Shown here: piece by piece, positions 48,801 to 61,954 of the stretch
Layout: each line of letters begins with the position of its first letter
Numbering within the stretch: position 1 is the stretch's first letter
Source of the DNA: Alisma plantago-aquatica
Lineage: Eukaryota; Streptophyta; Magnoliopsida; Alismatales; Alismataceae
Length of the DNA: 64,000 nt
Assembly: GCA_963693085.1 (NCBI GenBank)
Contig: OY856409.1
Coordinates: 1,165,829,249 to 1,165,893,248, forward strand
Reading direction: 5' to 3'
Translations under genes and position numbers: made by a program
The notes under the pieces: generated by a model
Seen by the model: only the letters and a program-made list of their open reading frames with translations
What the model was told of the DNA's origin: nothing
The model's database searches: none

Positions 48801-51094
48801 TGTCTCCATATCGGGCATGAGGCACCTTCTTGACCTCATATTGAGCACAAGATATATGTATGTGTCACCCATGATACTTATGAGGTATCAACCCATCACC
48901 ATGTCGGGCTAGAAGTACATTCAATCACCCTATCAGGCTAGTCACCATCTAGGGTTAGCCATGATGGATTAGGGTTACCATATTGTTTAGGGTTGTGTAT
49001 CATACAACCCTATCATGCAACCATGTCATGAAACCATGTCGTGAAACCATGCCATGTAACCATTTCGTGTTACCATGTCGTGTAACCATAGCACTTGTTA
49101 CACTTCACTTATATCGGGTTACCCAAATTAGGGTTTCTTGTCAACTTACAAGTATACAATTGACCTGGTATCGTGCATGGAGTCTATACTTGACTCCCTA
49201 TCGTGAAAGAGGTGTATACTACACCCCTATATCGTTCAATAAGGTTTACAAACCTATACATATCTTTTTAGTGAAGTAGCTGCATCATCATATCGGGTTA
49301 GAGGTGCTTGCATATGTGCTTGCAACCGATATCAACTAATTGAACTCATAATTTCATCAACTATTTCAGGAAATTTTGGAACTAAAAGTATTTCACTAAT
49401 TATAGCAATTTAGGTGAAGAATAATATTATGGTTGAGTTCAAGTTATATAACCCGCCTTAAGAACCACTTCAAAGCTTCAAGATCCAAAGCTCCATGTTC
49501 CTAAGGTTGAATATTACTTTATCAAAGGTCCAAGTCTCGTTCACAACTCCTTCATATACAAGGAATCACCATGGATAAGCAATTGGTGAAGAAGAAAAGA
49601 AAGGTAGATCATAACCCTAATTCCAACCTTCAATTCAAGCTTAAAGACAACTATATCTTACCTTAGGGTTAAGTTTTGAGTTCCTTATCTCCTTGGCCGA
49701 CACCCTACCACTCTTGGCCGATATGGACTTCCTCTTGGCCGACAAAACTTTGCTTGTGGCCGATACCCCCTCACTTGTGGCCAAAATCACTTCAATTGGT
49801 CGATATCAACTTGCTATGGACAATATCAACATGGTATGGCCGATACACTTGCTATGGCCAATACCCAAGGCCTATGCACGATACCCTTGTGCCCTTGCAT
49901 GATATGCCAACCATCTTGCATGACATGGCGCTCACTTGCACGATATGGCACTCACTTGCATGATATGGCACTCAACTCTTCACCGTATTGGCCGATATCA
50001 CCTTATATGGCCAATTTCACCTACTTGGCAGATATGCTTTTGATATGGGCAATATCCAAGTGCCTATGCACGATACCCTTACTTTCCTGCACGATACAAG
50101 AGCCCCATGCACGATACCACAAGGTAGGAGGGTGGTAAGGGTCGCAAAATTGCACCAAGGGTTGAAACTAGGGGTATATATACTTGCTGATCATGAAGAA
50201 AGGCAAAAATGAGGTGTCAACATTTTGAGCTAGTAGGTGCCACATGTCATGCATGGGTGACACGTGTCCATGCATGAATCAACATTTATCTTGTCTTGCA
50301 AAACGATTGAGGATCATCTTGAGATGCAAATTCGTCCATTACTTATCCATTTGGATAAGTCATCTAGGTTTAATCACTATTTTAAGTCAAACCGATACAC
50401 TTTTTCTAAGGAAACTTGTTGGCCGTCACACCTCACCTCCTTGAGGTGCTTTGTACGATATGGCCTTTGCCAAGAGTTCATAGAACGATACGGGACACCT
50501 CCTTGGGCTCCATGGTCGATAGGCACTCATATATAAGCTTTTCAACTTGATACAACTCAAGTTAAGCTTCCAAATTCAACCCTTTTTCTTGGTCATTTCA
50601 TCACCAAGAGTATCATCATTCATAATGGAATAAAACATGGTGTATCATTCATTCTCTCTCCTATAAATGATAAATAGAGGAAATAGGAACAATCTAGAGG
50701 TGGTAATTTGCATATCAATCCCACATTTTGGGTAAATTACAATTTGTACCAAAATTGGTGCACAAGGTACCAACATTGTTCAAACAAGTTCAAACTTGGA
50801 ATTTAGGCTTTCCACAAGCCACCACCTTGCATAATTCTCTCAATAATGATGATAAAACACATGAGGCATGTTCAACATGTGACATTTTTCATTATAGCCC
50901 CTCAATTTGGGTAAATTGCACTTTGGTCCAAAACAAAGGAAAATTGCTCAAACAACATTCAATCGGGACCAAACTTGAAACATGAGTGTGTCACATGATA
51001 ACAAAACACCTTAGAGGATTATATTAACGTTCTAAGCAACTTTATTCGCCAAAACAAATAGGGTTACCTCATAACCCAGGTCAGGGTCGTTACA
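45879..51094 (-). mobile_element. 5' LTR of L1 (5.2 kb)
   Basis: Near-identical partner of 38008-43343. Conserved block at 46317-46390, 57-bp array at 47532-47930, motif arrays at 48750-50130, and a donor-like AACCCTAAG|GTAAGA at 49662/49661. A deletion of about 90 bp near 49337 is the main difference from the left LTR. Confidence 0.92.
47532..47930. repeat. 57-bp tandem repeat, 7 copies (right L1 LTR)
   Basis: Same unit as at 39661-40110 with one copy fewer. The copy number change between paired LTRs shows turnover since insertion. Confidence 0.95.
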
Positions 51095-51099
51095 TTATG

Positions 51100-52362
51100 G
51101 ACTTTCACTGCCAACGTGAAATGGGCCTGTAGGGTCACACACATAGGATTTAATTTGGAAGAGGAGTTTATCCACAAACGATGTTTAGATTGATTGCTAA
51201 AGGAGTTTAGTAGTTCAATTAAACACTCAATCAATTGATATCTCAGTATCATAGTGTTCAAGGTGTTGGACTGATTGATTAGAGTATCAGATTGATTGAA
51301 ACTGCAATTGACTGATTTTGCACAGTCTACACTCCCAACTGATCGGCTCATATGATGAATCGATCGAATCAGGTTTGTGAACCGATCGACTCATGTGATG
51401 AACCGATCGGCTCAGGACAGGCTGAATCGACCATTTCAAGGGTTGAACCGATCGACTCAACTTGTCCAAACGAGCGAGTTGGGAAAGTCATGTTGGTGAG
51501 AAATTTCTTTTCGTTTCACTTGTCCAATTTGATTGGAACAAGGATTGGTATTTGGATCAATTCAAAACAAAAGAGGAAAAGTCAATCGGGAACTGACTAG
51601 GGCAGTGAACTGACCGATTCAGAAGTGAACCGATCGGCTCAGGTGTCGCAACCGACTGGTTCAAGTATGAATCGATCGGCTCAGGTCCCCAACCGACCGT
51701 TTTATGTATGAAATGATCGGTTCAACTGGCGTAGTTGGTTGTTTTGTGGAAAATCTCGAACCCTTCTACTTCTGCTTTAATCTTGCATTGACTGGGGTAG
51801 AGAACCATGTCCCATGACCCTCCTATATATAGGGGTATTGGGGGCTTCTCAAGTACAACTCAGAACACCAGTTGCTCTGCAACGTTGTCGTTCTCTCTGG
51901 TTGTGGTAACCAGAAGAGCCCGAGCAAGTGCTACCCGATAAGGGATGCACAACAAGGGAAAGACAATTGTAGAAAAGGCAACTCGTGGCAGGAGAGTGTG
52001 TCGATGACTAGTATGATGACAGGAGGGTACGACTCCTTCCGGTGCCTTGTGAGATAAGGCGATCAGAGTTCTAGGTGGTCCGTGTGGACTACTACAAAGG
52101 TGGGAGACTTCTACCGCTTAGAGGACAACTGTCAATCCCGATAGTCCCGGTGAGACCAGGAGCTGTACAGACACCGTCCAAGACCAGAGGTGAAGACCGA
52201 ACAAGCCGTGAGGTAACATCACCGAGCAAGCCTCGGGACAAGGTATGTCTTTATAAACCATCCTTCCTATTGTATAGACGTTGATGCGATTCCTTTAACT
52301 GGGTTTGGGGGGAAGAAAATTTTTGTTTCCGTTGCGTTCTCTGTCTCCCCTAAAACCCAACA
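51100..52362 (+). mobile_element. 3' LTR of C1, second segment
   Basis: Continues the LTR after the TTATG duplication (51095-51099). Contains CCGATCGG motifs, TATA at 51824-51831 and the donor-like AAG|GTATGT. Ends CCCAACA, followed by GTATG. Confidence 0.92.
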
Positions 52363-52367
52363 GTATG

Positions 52368-53119
52368 TCTTCAAGCACGTGACCTGAACAATGAGATCAT
52401 AACATATGTGAAGAGTATGTACATTCTTGTTATGTCCTTAGTCCGATGTTATTGTTGAAGGCTAATAGACAGCAATAACACATAAGACTAGATTGTGGGT
52501 TGGTTGATGATAGAATCTCATCAGCCATGATATGTGATACCAAACTAAGAACAAAGATACTTGTTGGAGTACAATGTATCATACAAACCCACCTTGAGAG
52601 TGATACATGGAAACCATAATTGGTGGTCATAATTATCTCTCATAGTAATGGTGATGATTTTTCTTCTTAGACCTGAAATCACTAGACTCTTCACATGTCG
52701 TTCGGTGTACTTTTACATCATCCATCGTAATCTTAAATAAGGGTTGTCATAAAGGTGATGATCGGATTCATTGTGGCAAATGAGGATGATTTTGAGTGAC
52801 GTAGATGGGATTTGCCACTCCTACATGAGTTTGATATCATGGCCACTTGATAAGAGAGACTGAGAAACGCATGTACATGCACATGTAGATCAATATATGA
52901 TATTGAGGTGACATATATCTCAAACAGTCTGCTCTAGTTCAAGGAACATGGATTGAAAATTGAAAGAATGATGATTCCATGGTTCGAGTTCAATCCAGAT
53001 ATCATATACAAAGGAATTATACAATCAGTGTAAAACCAATTACAGATTGCAGGTTGAAATTGTTCTCCAACTTTCCAATTACTTGGGTAGCAATGATGTG
53101 TGACTAGAAACGCTCTTTG
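52368..53119 (+). mobile_element. Old copia LTR O, segment 2
   Basis: Resumes O directly after C1 and aligns with the C1 LTR from about 30405 to 31160 with many substitutions. Interrupted at 53119 by a solo gypsy LTR. Confidence 0.8.
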
Positions 53120-56100
53120 TGTAACATCCCCAATTCCAGGTACAAACCTTTTTCCTTCCTCTTTTCTTGTCTTTTATTTTAATAAGTACCTCTTAGATAC
53201 CATATTTCATGTTTCTTTTAAACTAGGTAGCTTTCTGATCTTTAAACCCTAGATTGACTCAATAGGGTTCCATAGAAGTGAAACCATATGATATTGTTAC
53301 CAAAATAGCTAAATTGGGACGCATATTAGCAATAATGATAATCTAGATTACCTGACCCTAGATTTGTGAACTAGGATAGCCATGGACCTCAGATAGGATA
53401 GGAATCGAGTCTACGTGGAATGTTTCATCATAATTGACCACTAGACTAAGTCCATTACATTAAATGAATGATTAAGCACAATAGTAAAATTCCATCATGG
53501 TTAACCTCAAAACCTATATCTAAGCATATAATCGGGTTCATCACATCCTAATTATCTAACCCTCAAAATTTTGAGTCATTTGGACATAAAATGCACCCTT
53601 AATTAAACCCTAATAGGCTATGTATGTTTTAACCTAAAGTTAGGGTCAATTATTTGATTTAATTTGTCACAGCCAAACCAAGGTATCGGGCCAGTTTATT
53701 TACAATTTATTTTGCTCGGGCGAGAGGGATGGGTCAGGACCTGGTCGTCCCTAACCCCCGATATCAACACGCAGCTCAGGCTTTGGATGGTGATGAAGTC
53801 CATCACCAATATCTTCCCCTACTCTAAACCAAATCAATTGATTCCTTCACCAACAACTTCCTCATTCTCTGCCCTATCCAACGATCCCTAACGCGGGCCT
53901 CAGGGTCGAGCCTTGGTGAAATGCCTCTTTTAGGTCACTTGCAACCGCCACTTCCTTTCCCCAGTATCAACAATTCCCCACTCCCGAGCCACCTTTTTCT
54001 CCTAGTCATTCCAGAACTGGTTCACGACGCCCCCTTAACAGTGTTCTTCGATCAATTTCTCCTGTAGATGACTTGGAGCCACTACTGGTGTCGTTCTTCT
54101 TCTCTGGTTAGAAGGTTGAAGAAGAGGCTGTGCATTTTGTCTCTGGGCGATCCGGCTCGAGGTAACCATACATGACCCCCTTTCTTTCTTTCTTTCTTTG
54201 CATTCATCTTGTCACAGTTTTGTCTTGTTTGTTTGATTGTCAAAACATCGTCATGCTCCCCTATTTCATTGCCACACAAGGGACCTAGAGGTTCCTGACC
54301 CCGTTGCAATACCACACAGATAACCACCTATACACCCCCTCTACTTCGACTTGGTGTCCCCGATTTTCCCTCAATTTGCTGGATGACCATTCTTTAGGTC
54401 ATCTTTCTAACTTTCACGGTAGGGATGACCATCTGGTCTTCCTTGTTCACAGACCTGGAGCACTGGTCTCCCTTGTTCAGTCACCACCCCGCAAACTCAC
54501 CTAGATCATACCATCCAGGGGTCTGGATGAGCTTGACTCAAGGTGGAAGAACTGGTACCGATCCCTCAAAATTGAGTCTGGGAGCTGAGGTCCAGAACCT
54601 CGCCCATAGAGCGAGAGATGGGAGGTCAATCCCTGGGGTGAAAACCCAATCTCAGATGTGGGACAGATGTTTCCTGTCATGCCTGAGCATGTGTATTAAT
54701 GTCTTTTTCCCGTATTTGACTTATCTTTGACCCTGAATAATGCAAAAGTGTATTACTATGGTGCTGGGTAACACCCTTTTTGATATCTACTTTTCATTCG
54801 AGGGTATTTCAAGCAATTTGCAATTTATTTTTGTTTTAAGGAGTAGATGATTTTAACTTATAAAATCATAACTAATTATTGGTCCAGCAGAAAAATACAA
54901 AAATATACATTTTGAAATCAGAAAAATGTGACTGATTTAATGGCATAGGTTTCATGATCAGATTTCCAACCTACAGTAGGGTCAATTTCTAAGCTAAGAA
55001 TTCAATGCCCATTATATTAATTAAATGCACATACATTGTGACTAGGTTGAGACAACCCTGACCTTGTGCTTAGGAGGTGTTATTGGATATTTAGGTCTGA
55101 ACATAAGGTATGTACATCCTCTATTTTATTTTGGGCATTATTTGACTAAAACCTACTTTCTTTTAATGAGGCATCTTTTGAACTATTATTACTTATGAAA
55201 TCTAAATTCTTGAACATTTATATTTTCTGATGTTGACTCATTATATCATTCTAGTTTTTGGACTACCTTATTTATAAGGGTACTTGTACCCCACTTGCTA
55301 TGAATGCCTTTTTATGAAAAATTGACTGAAATACTAGTCTTGCCTCTCTATTTTATGCATGCTAAATGTTTGACTAAAATATCTATAATAGTGGTACTTA
55401 TGTACAACCATATGTATATAGGGCATGTGTTTTCACCCGGGGTGTGCGTTTCCACCCTTATTTATTTTTTGGCCATGATCCTATGGTGTTATGGCCCTAT
55501 TTTAGGTATATTTAGTCTACATTGTTATGCATGCAAATGTTTATTGTTTTAATATGAATATGTGGATGATTGTTATGGCAAGACACTCTTATTATCATGC
55601 TTGTAATCTGAAATTTTATATGCCTCATTTCTTTTGTTATGTTTCTCTTTAACTTACCTAATTGCAAATAGCCCCCTCTTCTTGTGGGAACATCTCTTTT
55701 ATACTTATAACACATTATAATGCCCAAAGTATTTTTATATATGTACATACTCATCCTTTGATGACCTCTTTGTTGTTTCCTATGTTCTGGGTGATGTTCC
55801 CTTCCACCCAGGTGAAGAGGAGCTTGTGGTGACCTTAGAGGAGGAGCCTGCACTTGAGGACCCAGGGTTCGAGAAACCTGATCAGTAGTAGTTTGTGGAA
55901 GTTTCCGAGATGCCTAGGTTGCCCTCAGCAACCAATCCATTTAGACTTAGTTTCCTTTATGTTTCTTTTATGTCCATGTGGACAAGTTCTTAGAAATAAT
56001 TGGATCATGTAATAATTTACACCTTACTTTCTGTTGCTTTTACTTTATGCTCTATTTTGCCATATTATTTTGAGAGTGAATTAGCTTCCCTTTTATCTAT

Positions 56101-56188
56101 ATGTTATGAATCAATGTTTGGGAATGCTATAGTGATATCAAAATATTAAAGTAGGGAGTGGTCCCATTTGTGGGTTCCACTCCTTACA
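53120..56188 (+). mobile_element. Solo gypsy LTR of the D family (3.07 kb)
   Basis: Starts TGTAACATCC, ends CCTTACA, with exact duplications CTTTG at 53115-53119 and 56189-56193 and no internal region. It is a solo LTR left by recombination between two LTRs. Homologous throughout to 1921-5059. Donor-like CGAG|GTAACC at 54161/54162 and acceptor-like CCACCCAG at 55811 match those in the D1 LTR. Open frames within are not supported as genes. Confidence 0.93.
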
Positions 56189-56193
56189 CTTTG

Positions 56194-56912
56194 CTTGTGA
56201 TGTCATAAGTGAGTGATGGACATTCGTTGTCAACGTAACTTGGAGCCTATAGGGTCACGCACATAGGATACACTTGGAATAAGATTTCATTCATGAATAC
56301 GATTTAAACTTGATTAATAAAGAGTTAGGTATTCAATTTAAACAACATTGGCTGAAAATTGACTGGTTGAACAAGTGAATTGATCGGTCTAAGTGTTGAA
56401 CTAACTATTTCAGTGTGTTAGGTCAATCAAATCAACTTTGGCAATTCTGGATAGTGAATCGACTGGTTCAGGAAGTGAACTGAGAAATTGGTGGATTAGT
56501 TCGATTGATTCAAGGATTTTTGCTGACATTATGTTGTGCATTAAATCAGATATTAACTCTAGTACAATTGTGATTGGGAAACATGATGAAATGACCAGTT
56601 CAAGGGTTGAACCAATCAGTGCCAACCGATCAATTCACCTATGAGCTGATAGTTTTACCGCTCACATGTTGTAAAATTCTTGAAATTCCAATCCCTTCTG
56701 CTCCCACTCAGACTTCGAACCCTGACCCTAACCCTGGCCCTGGCCCTCTTATAAATATAGGGATATTGAGGGCTTCTCAGAAACAACTCAATTGACTCTG
56801 GAAATTGTATGTCTTCTTTGGTTGTGGTAACCGGGAGAACCTGAGCAAGTCCTACCTGATAAAGGGAGACATAGCAAGGGAGAACAATTATGGGAGAGCA
56901 AGTTGGTGACTA
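56194..56912 (+). mobile_element. Old copia LTR O, segment 3
   Basis: Resumes after CTTTG and aligns with the C1 LTR from about 31160 to 32098, including a TATA-like TATAAATATAGGG near 56750. Stops at GTGACTA (56912), where gypsy element G3 begins. Confidence 0.8.
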
Positions 56913-59900
56913 TGACGCCCCGCGTGCCACAAACAAGATTACTCAAAAAACCAATGCGAAATTAAAACTAAACATGCAGATTACCAGAAAACACATGAAA
57001 TTAAAACCGATTTTCTCAAAGAACAAAAGCCAAAAAATTATCACATATAAGTCCTCAATAGGACACCTGTATCACATAACACATTTATCATGGTTCTTAT
57101 ATCACTGTGCATCATCATTCTTGTCATCAACCTATAACATGAGATATTTTTTTCACATATATGTACATATACACATGCCAGATCTTACATACATGGCTCA
57201 CAAGACAAAAGCATCGTGTCGATAACTTATTTACAAAACACTTCGAGAACACCCCAAAGACCTGATCGTATAGGGATGACTCTAGGACTCTAACACCAAA
57301 AGACTAGCAACACATCTAACCTTATTAGCTACTGCTCTTGCTGCTGCTCTTCCTCAGTTGCATGATCTCTACCTCTTCAGCACGACCACCTAAAAGATGT
57401 GGAAACCCATAGGGTGATACCAAATGTCCCAGTGAGAGTTATAGCTCTCTATCAACGTCTATTAAAGCATAAATAACTAAGCGGGTAGAAACTACTAAGG
57501 AGGTAGAGAAAAGTACTAAGCAAGTTGAGCAGATACAACTAAACTATATGTATCTAACAGATAAAGCAGATTAAGAAACTAAGTAGTTACTATAGAGCAG
57601 TAGAATAATTTATATTCTAAAAAGGAATTAGAAGAATATGCATAATAGACGATTTATCTTACCACCTTATAATTCAAGAAATCAATACAAAGATAAGGCA
57701 AATGGTATCATCCAATATTATTTGCGTTTGACCTAAGCAAGATACACTACATGCCTATATTATATCTTTTATTATTTCCCTAAGGATTTGAGTCGTACCA
57801 CCCAAATCTGACCGACCACTGCTAAGTCACAATCGGTGCCATATAAGGTCAATGGAAGTGCTAGAATCCACGACCTCCCCACACCTTGTGGTCAACACAA
57901 GAGAAAACACCACAAAGACATATCAGTCAACTACAACAATGACATATAGGCAAGCTCAGGGATTGGCTCACGCATGGCCATCCACATATATAATCACACC
58001 TAGCCCACCTTGGTACAGGTAAGGACGCTAAAAGAATAGGCTCACACATGGTCTTTCTAAAAATAAGGATTGGCTCACGTATGGACATCCATATTATAAG
58101 GAGAGCAGCTCACACATGGCCATATCACACAAAATGTAATTGTGTACACAAGGAGATACTCAAATTGCACCTCCGCATATTCAAAAATATGCACTCTGAG
58201 TTATACTCATTTCACCAATCCAGCAATTAAATCAGACACTGGGAAGGATCTATGGCACAAGACATCTACATGATTAGGGTTCCACTTGATTAGTTAAGCC
58301 AATTGAGTATATTTTAGCATCAATCAAGTTACAACATACAAGTCTAAAACAAACTCTATAAAGTTAAGGGAATAGTGCAACTCTAGAAGATATAAAACGT
58401 TTAAGGTGTGAACTATTCACATCATCACTGCATGATACTTGTAAAACTGTCATTCATAAGGCCATTACCAATATCACATCACTGTGGGATATCAATCCCT
58501 CAATCATATCACTACAGGATGTCACCTCACAATAGGAATTAAGCCATCACTAGGTCATGAGATCCAACACATTTCTATGATCTCATCAAACTCATAGTCA
58601 TCACCCTGCATGATATAGCATTCACATAGTTATGTTATTCAAGTTCATATCACCTACAAGGTTAGGGATTATAAATAGGAAATAGAAAATGGTATGATAA
58701 GACAACCACTTCAAGAGAGAAAAGCAAACAGATCATATGGCCCAACATTAAGGTTAGTTCTCCATACATGGTCGTTTACGGTTTTATAGTTATGTTCAAT
58801 CACCAAACCCTAGGTACACCACCTCCCACTTTCTTCAAGCATATTAGGGTTATGGGACATTATTAATTAACAATGCTTAGATCGTCATGTCAACAACACT
58901 AGGTATCACTATCATATACATGTGTATGTGTATAATCTTGTTATGTGTGCATGTGTTACAACCCACCATCACCTATGTATCTTGACCACACACCACACAA
59001 GGGTCACGACCGTGACACTTTAGCTAGGTCATGATTGGGACACACTATGGTCGTGAGTGAGACACACCACCAAAAGCATGTCTTGATCCAAGCACAAAAC
59101 ATGGCTTAACCATTTACATGTAGGCATCACAACAACTCTCAGACAGGTGTTGCGTCTAGCACCAAACTAGGCATCTCGACCACCACCAAAGGAAACGTCT
59201 CGACCGTGAAATAAGAAGGTATCAACCACCCATCATAGTAGGTGTTACAACCCTCAAACATGGTCATGACCATGCTCAAAACAAAAGCAATGTCATGATT
59301 TAAACCACAACGCAACGTCGCGACCAAAACCACAATGCAACGTCGTGACCAAAACCACAACACAATGTCTCGACCGTAATCAAAACTATGTGTCTCGACC
59401 CAAGGACAAAACAAGGGTGTGTGTCTCGACCCAACACACTAAGAGAACACCTGTCTTGACCAAAACATCAAGGTCACTTTTGTCTCGACCACAACATAGG
59501 TAAAACAACAGGAAACCAAACCTCAATAAGATCAAAACTCATGAATCCAAGATCATCAAACCCTAGAACATGATCTATGAAGATCATCAAGAAAAACCAC
59601 TTAGGAGAGAGAAAGTTGAACCACAACATATGTGAGAAATGTCACAAACTCCAAGGAAAACATGATGTCTGGACTTAAAACATGGTGAAAAAAGCAAAGC
59701 TCAAGATGCATGCAAGATCATCCTATCAAAATCACTTAGAAAACGTGCACATAGAAATAGGGTTTTCATATTCCAAGAAAACCATGCATGATAACCACTA
59801 CCATTCATGCTCTCGAACATGATATCATCTACTAGCATATAAGGGTAGCATTTTAGAGAGATAACAACAACATGCAATTAAAATAAGTTCAATAATAGAG

Positions 59901-61219
59901 AGGGTAGAGGGTAATATCACCCACCTTAAGGAAGATTACTCCAAGGATTATTAGCTCCAAGCACACAATCACCAAGGATGATGAAGCTCCACCAAAAGCT
60001 CTACCTTCAGCCACAAAGTCACCTCAAGAAGGAGAAGACATCAAGGTAAAAAGTTGCTCAAGAAAAGAGGGTAGAAGAACCCTAGGTTGAACTAGGAAAG
60101 AAGGGGGGGGGAAGAGATAAGAAACTCCCTCTCACTTGGGTTCCTCCTTGTCAAAACATGGCCTATGACCCTTGTGATGAGGAGCTTACTCCCAAGAACA
60201 ACCACCATGGATAGTCCATAGTCTTGGGCTAATAAAAGAGAAGAAGATGGGGTAGAAGATCCAAGGAAATGGCACAAAAGAAAGGCATACACTTACCAAG
60301 GTTGAAAATGAGAAAGAATCACCACATGCAAGGGATCCAATCACCAAAAGCTCTAAAGATCAGCTCTCCTTGCTCCACCAAGCTCGAAGGATGAGAAAAA
60401 GAGAGGGAGGAAGAAAGAGGGTCAAAAGTTTCACTTGCATAGAGAAAAAGGGTTTGTATAGTAAAGGAGGAGGGAGGGAGGGTGAGAGATGATGTGTCAA
60501 CACCCTAAGGCATCAAAGGGACACTTGTCCACCCAAGAAACCAACATGCAACCACTTCAAACCATGCATGCATGAGATGGTGATATAAACTATGTTGGGT
60601 CTTGGTCACCCAAGCCCCCAACACATGGTTTCGGTCGAGACACTCCAAAGGAGGTCAAAACAAGAGCAAAGCATCGCCCTGGTCGAGAAAAAATGGTCAC
60701 CATGCACACTAGGTCGTGACACTCCACAAAAGGACAAACTATCTCGATACAAACCACCACAAACCATAATGGTCAAGACAAGACAAACTCAAGGATGGTG
60801 TCTTGGTTGAGAAACACCCAAAGCACCCACATGGGTTGAGACAAGGGTCGAGACAAACCTATAAAGCACACATGGGTCAAAACCAAGCAAACCCTAGAAA
60901 CCCTAATCACCTCTAATGATGCCACCACTCATCTGAGGTCCAAACAAGGCATCCCAAAGCATCACATTCTCTCTAATGAAGACAAGAAAGAGAAGGAATA
61001 CTCTAGATGTGTCAAATCACAAGCTAACCCTCACAAATGGGTAAATTGCAATTTGACCCAAGCACATGAAGCACAAACATCATCCAAACAAGCTCAAACT
61101 GAAGACTTAAGCTCTCCACAAGCTCTAAAAACATCTCAAAGGATTATAGCAAGGTTTTGGGCACATACTCAAGCCAAATAAAATAGGGGTAGCCCAAAAC
61201 ACTGGTTAGGGGTCTTACA
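56913..61219 (-). mobile_element. 3' LTR of gypsy element G3 (4.3 kb)
   Basis: Plus view starts TGACGCCCCG and ends GGTCTTACA. Orientation is minus because the integrase remnant follows on the right. Shared blocks lie at 57383-57450, 57775-57910 and 59908-59930 (CCCACCTTAAGG), with a donor-like CCTTG|GTAAGTG at 60298/60297. Motif arrays of GTCTCGACC occupy 58980-59510 and 60620-60860. The other LTR is outside the window. Confidence 0.8.
58980..59510. repeat. Dispersed TGTCTCGACC motifs (G3 LTR)
   Basis: About 20 short copies of TCTCGACC, GTCGCGACC or GTCATGACC at irregular spacing; a second cluster, mostly inverted (GGTCGAGACA), at 60620-60860. Confidence 0.8.
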
Positions 61220-61257
61220 AGCCACAAACCCCTAACAAGGATTTTGCCCCCAAAATC

Positions 61258-61954
61258 CTAAGAGAAAAGAGATGGGTACTTCCTATGCATCTCTTCCTCA
61301 AGCTCCTGCATGGCTTCCTTAAAACCATGATTATGCCATAGAACCTTCACTAGCACTATGCCCTTCTTCTTCAGCTTCTTCACTCTTTTATTAAGGATCA
61401 ACATAGGTCCCTCTAGATAGGACATATCCTCATCAAACTCAACCACCACTGGTTGCAAAACCAACTTGGTATCAGGGTGGCACTTCCTCAACATGGACAC
61501 ATGGAATACTCGATGCAACATGTGCGACTCAGGTGGCAACTCTAACATGTAAGACACCTTCCCAACATGTGCCGCCACAGGGTAATGTCCCATATACCTG
61601 GGAGCCAACTTACCCTTCTTCCCAAACCTCAAAACACCCTTACCAAGGAGAGAATTTGAGATACATCTTATCTTCCTCTTGGAACTCTTAGGGTCTACAA
61701 TGGTTATCAACATATGACTTTTGCCTAATCTGTGTTGACTTCAACCAGTGTTGAGTCACTTTGATCTTTTCTTTTATCTACTACACAAGCTCAGGACCAA
61801 GAAGTTGGTATTCACCTGTATCATACCAAAACAACAAAGATATACAACATCTCCCATACAACACATCATACGGTGCCATGTCGATGCTACTCTGATAACT
61901 GTCATTATAAGCAAACTCTATCAAGATGAGGTGGATGTCCCAACTGCCCAAAAA
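61258..61954 (-). pseudogene. Ty3/gypsy integrase C-terminus and chromodomain (broken), G3
   Basis: The minus strand carries the end of pol. 61954-61714 has decayed integrase text with a stop and a frameshift near 61700. 61713-61258 is open and includes GVLRFGKKGKLAPRYMGHYP and RVFHVSMLRKCHPDT, the hallmark integrase C-terminal region of chromoviruses. It then has a chromodomain-like VLVKVLWHNHGFKEAMQELE and ends before the polypurine region. Chromodomains of this type steer integration into heterochromatin. Truncated at 61954 by insertion of LTR H. Confidence 0.88.

Larger units (their letters stand above)
38008..51094 (-). mobile_element. Giant-LTR non-autonomous gypsy element L1 (13.1 kb)
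   Basis: Complete: exact 5-bp target duplications TTATG at 38003-38007 and 51095-51099. LTRs at 38008-43343 (5336 bp) and 45879-51094 (5216 bp), with an interior of only 2535 bp. Both LTRs start TGTAA[C/T]GA and end GTCGTTACA in plus view. The primer site at 45861-45874 shows minus-strand orientation, so the right LTR is 5'. The LTRs look about 96% identical over 280 bp by eye. They differ by 8 versus 7 tandem repeats and by a deletion of about 90 bp near 49337. The interior has gag and protease traces but no reverse transcriptase or integrase. The design resembles LARD elements. Confidence 0.93.
30231..52362 (+). mobile_element. Ty1/copia element C1, complete ends, hosting a nested gypsy element
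   Basis: 5' LTR 30231-32448, internal 32449-37059, 3' LTR 37060-38007 continued at 51100-52362, each LTR starting TGTTGGTATG and ending CCCAACA. Exact target duplications GTATG at 30226-30230 and 52363-52367. Removing the nested insertion (38008-51094) and one TTATG copy gives a 3' LTR close in length to the 5' one. The LTRs look about 95% identical over the first 220 bp by eye. The interior keeps a broken gag and scattered pol remnants only. Confidence 0.92.
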
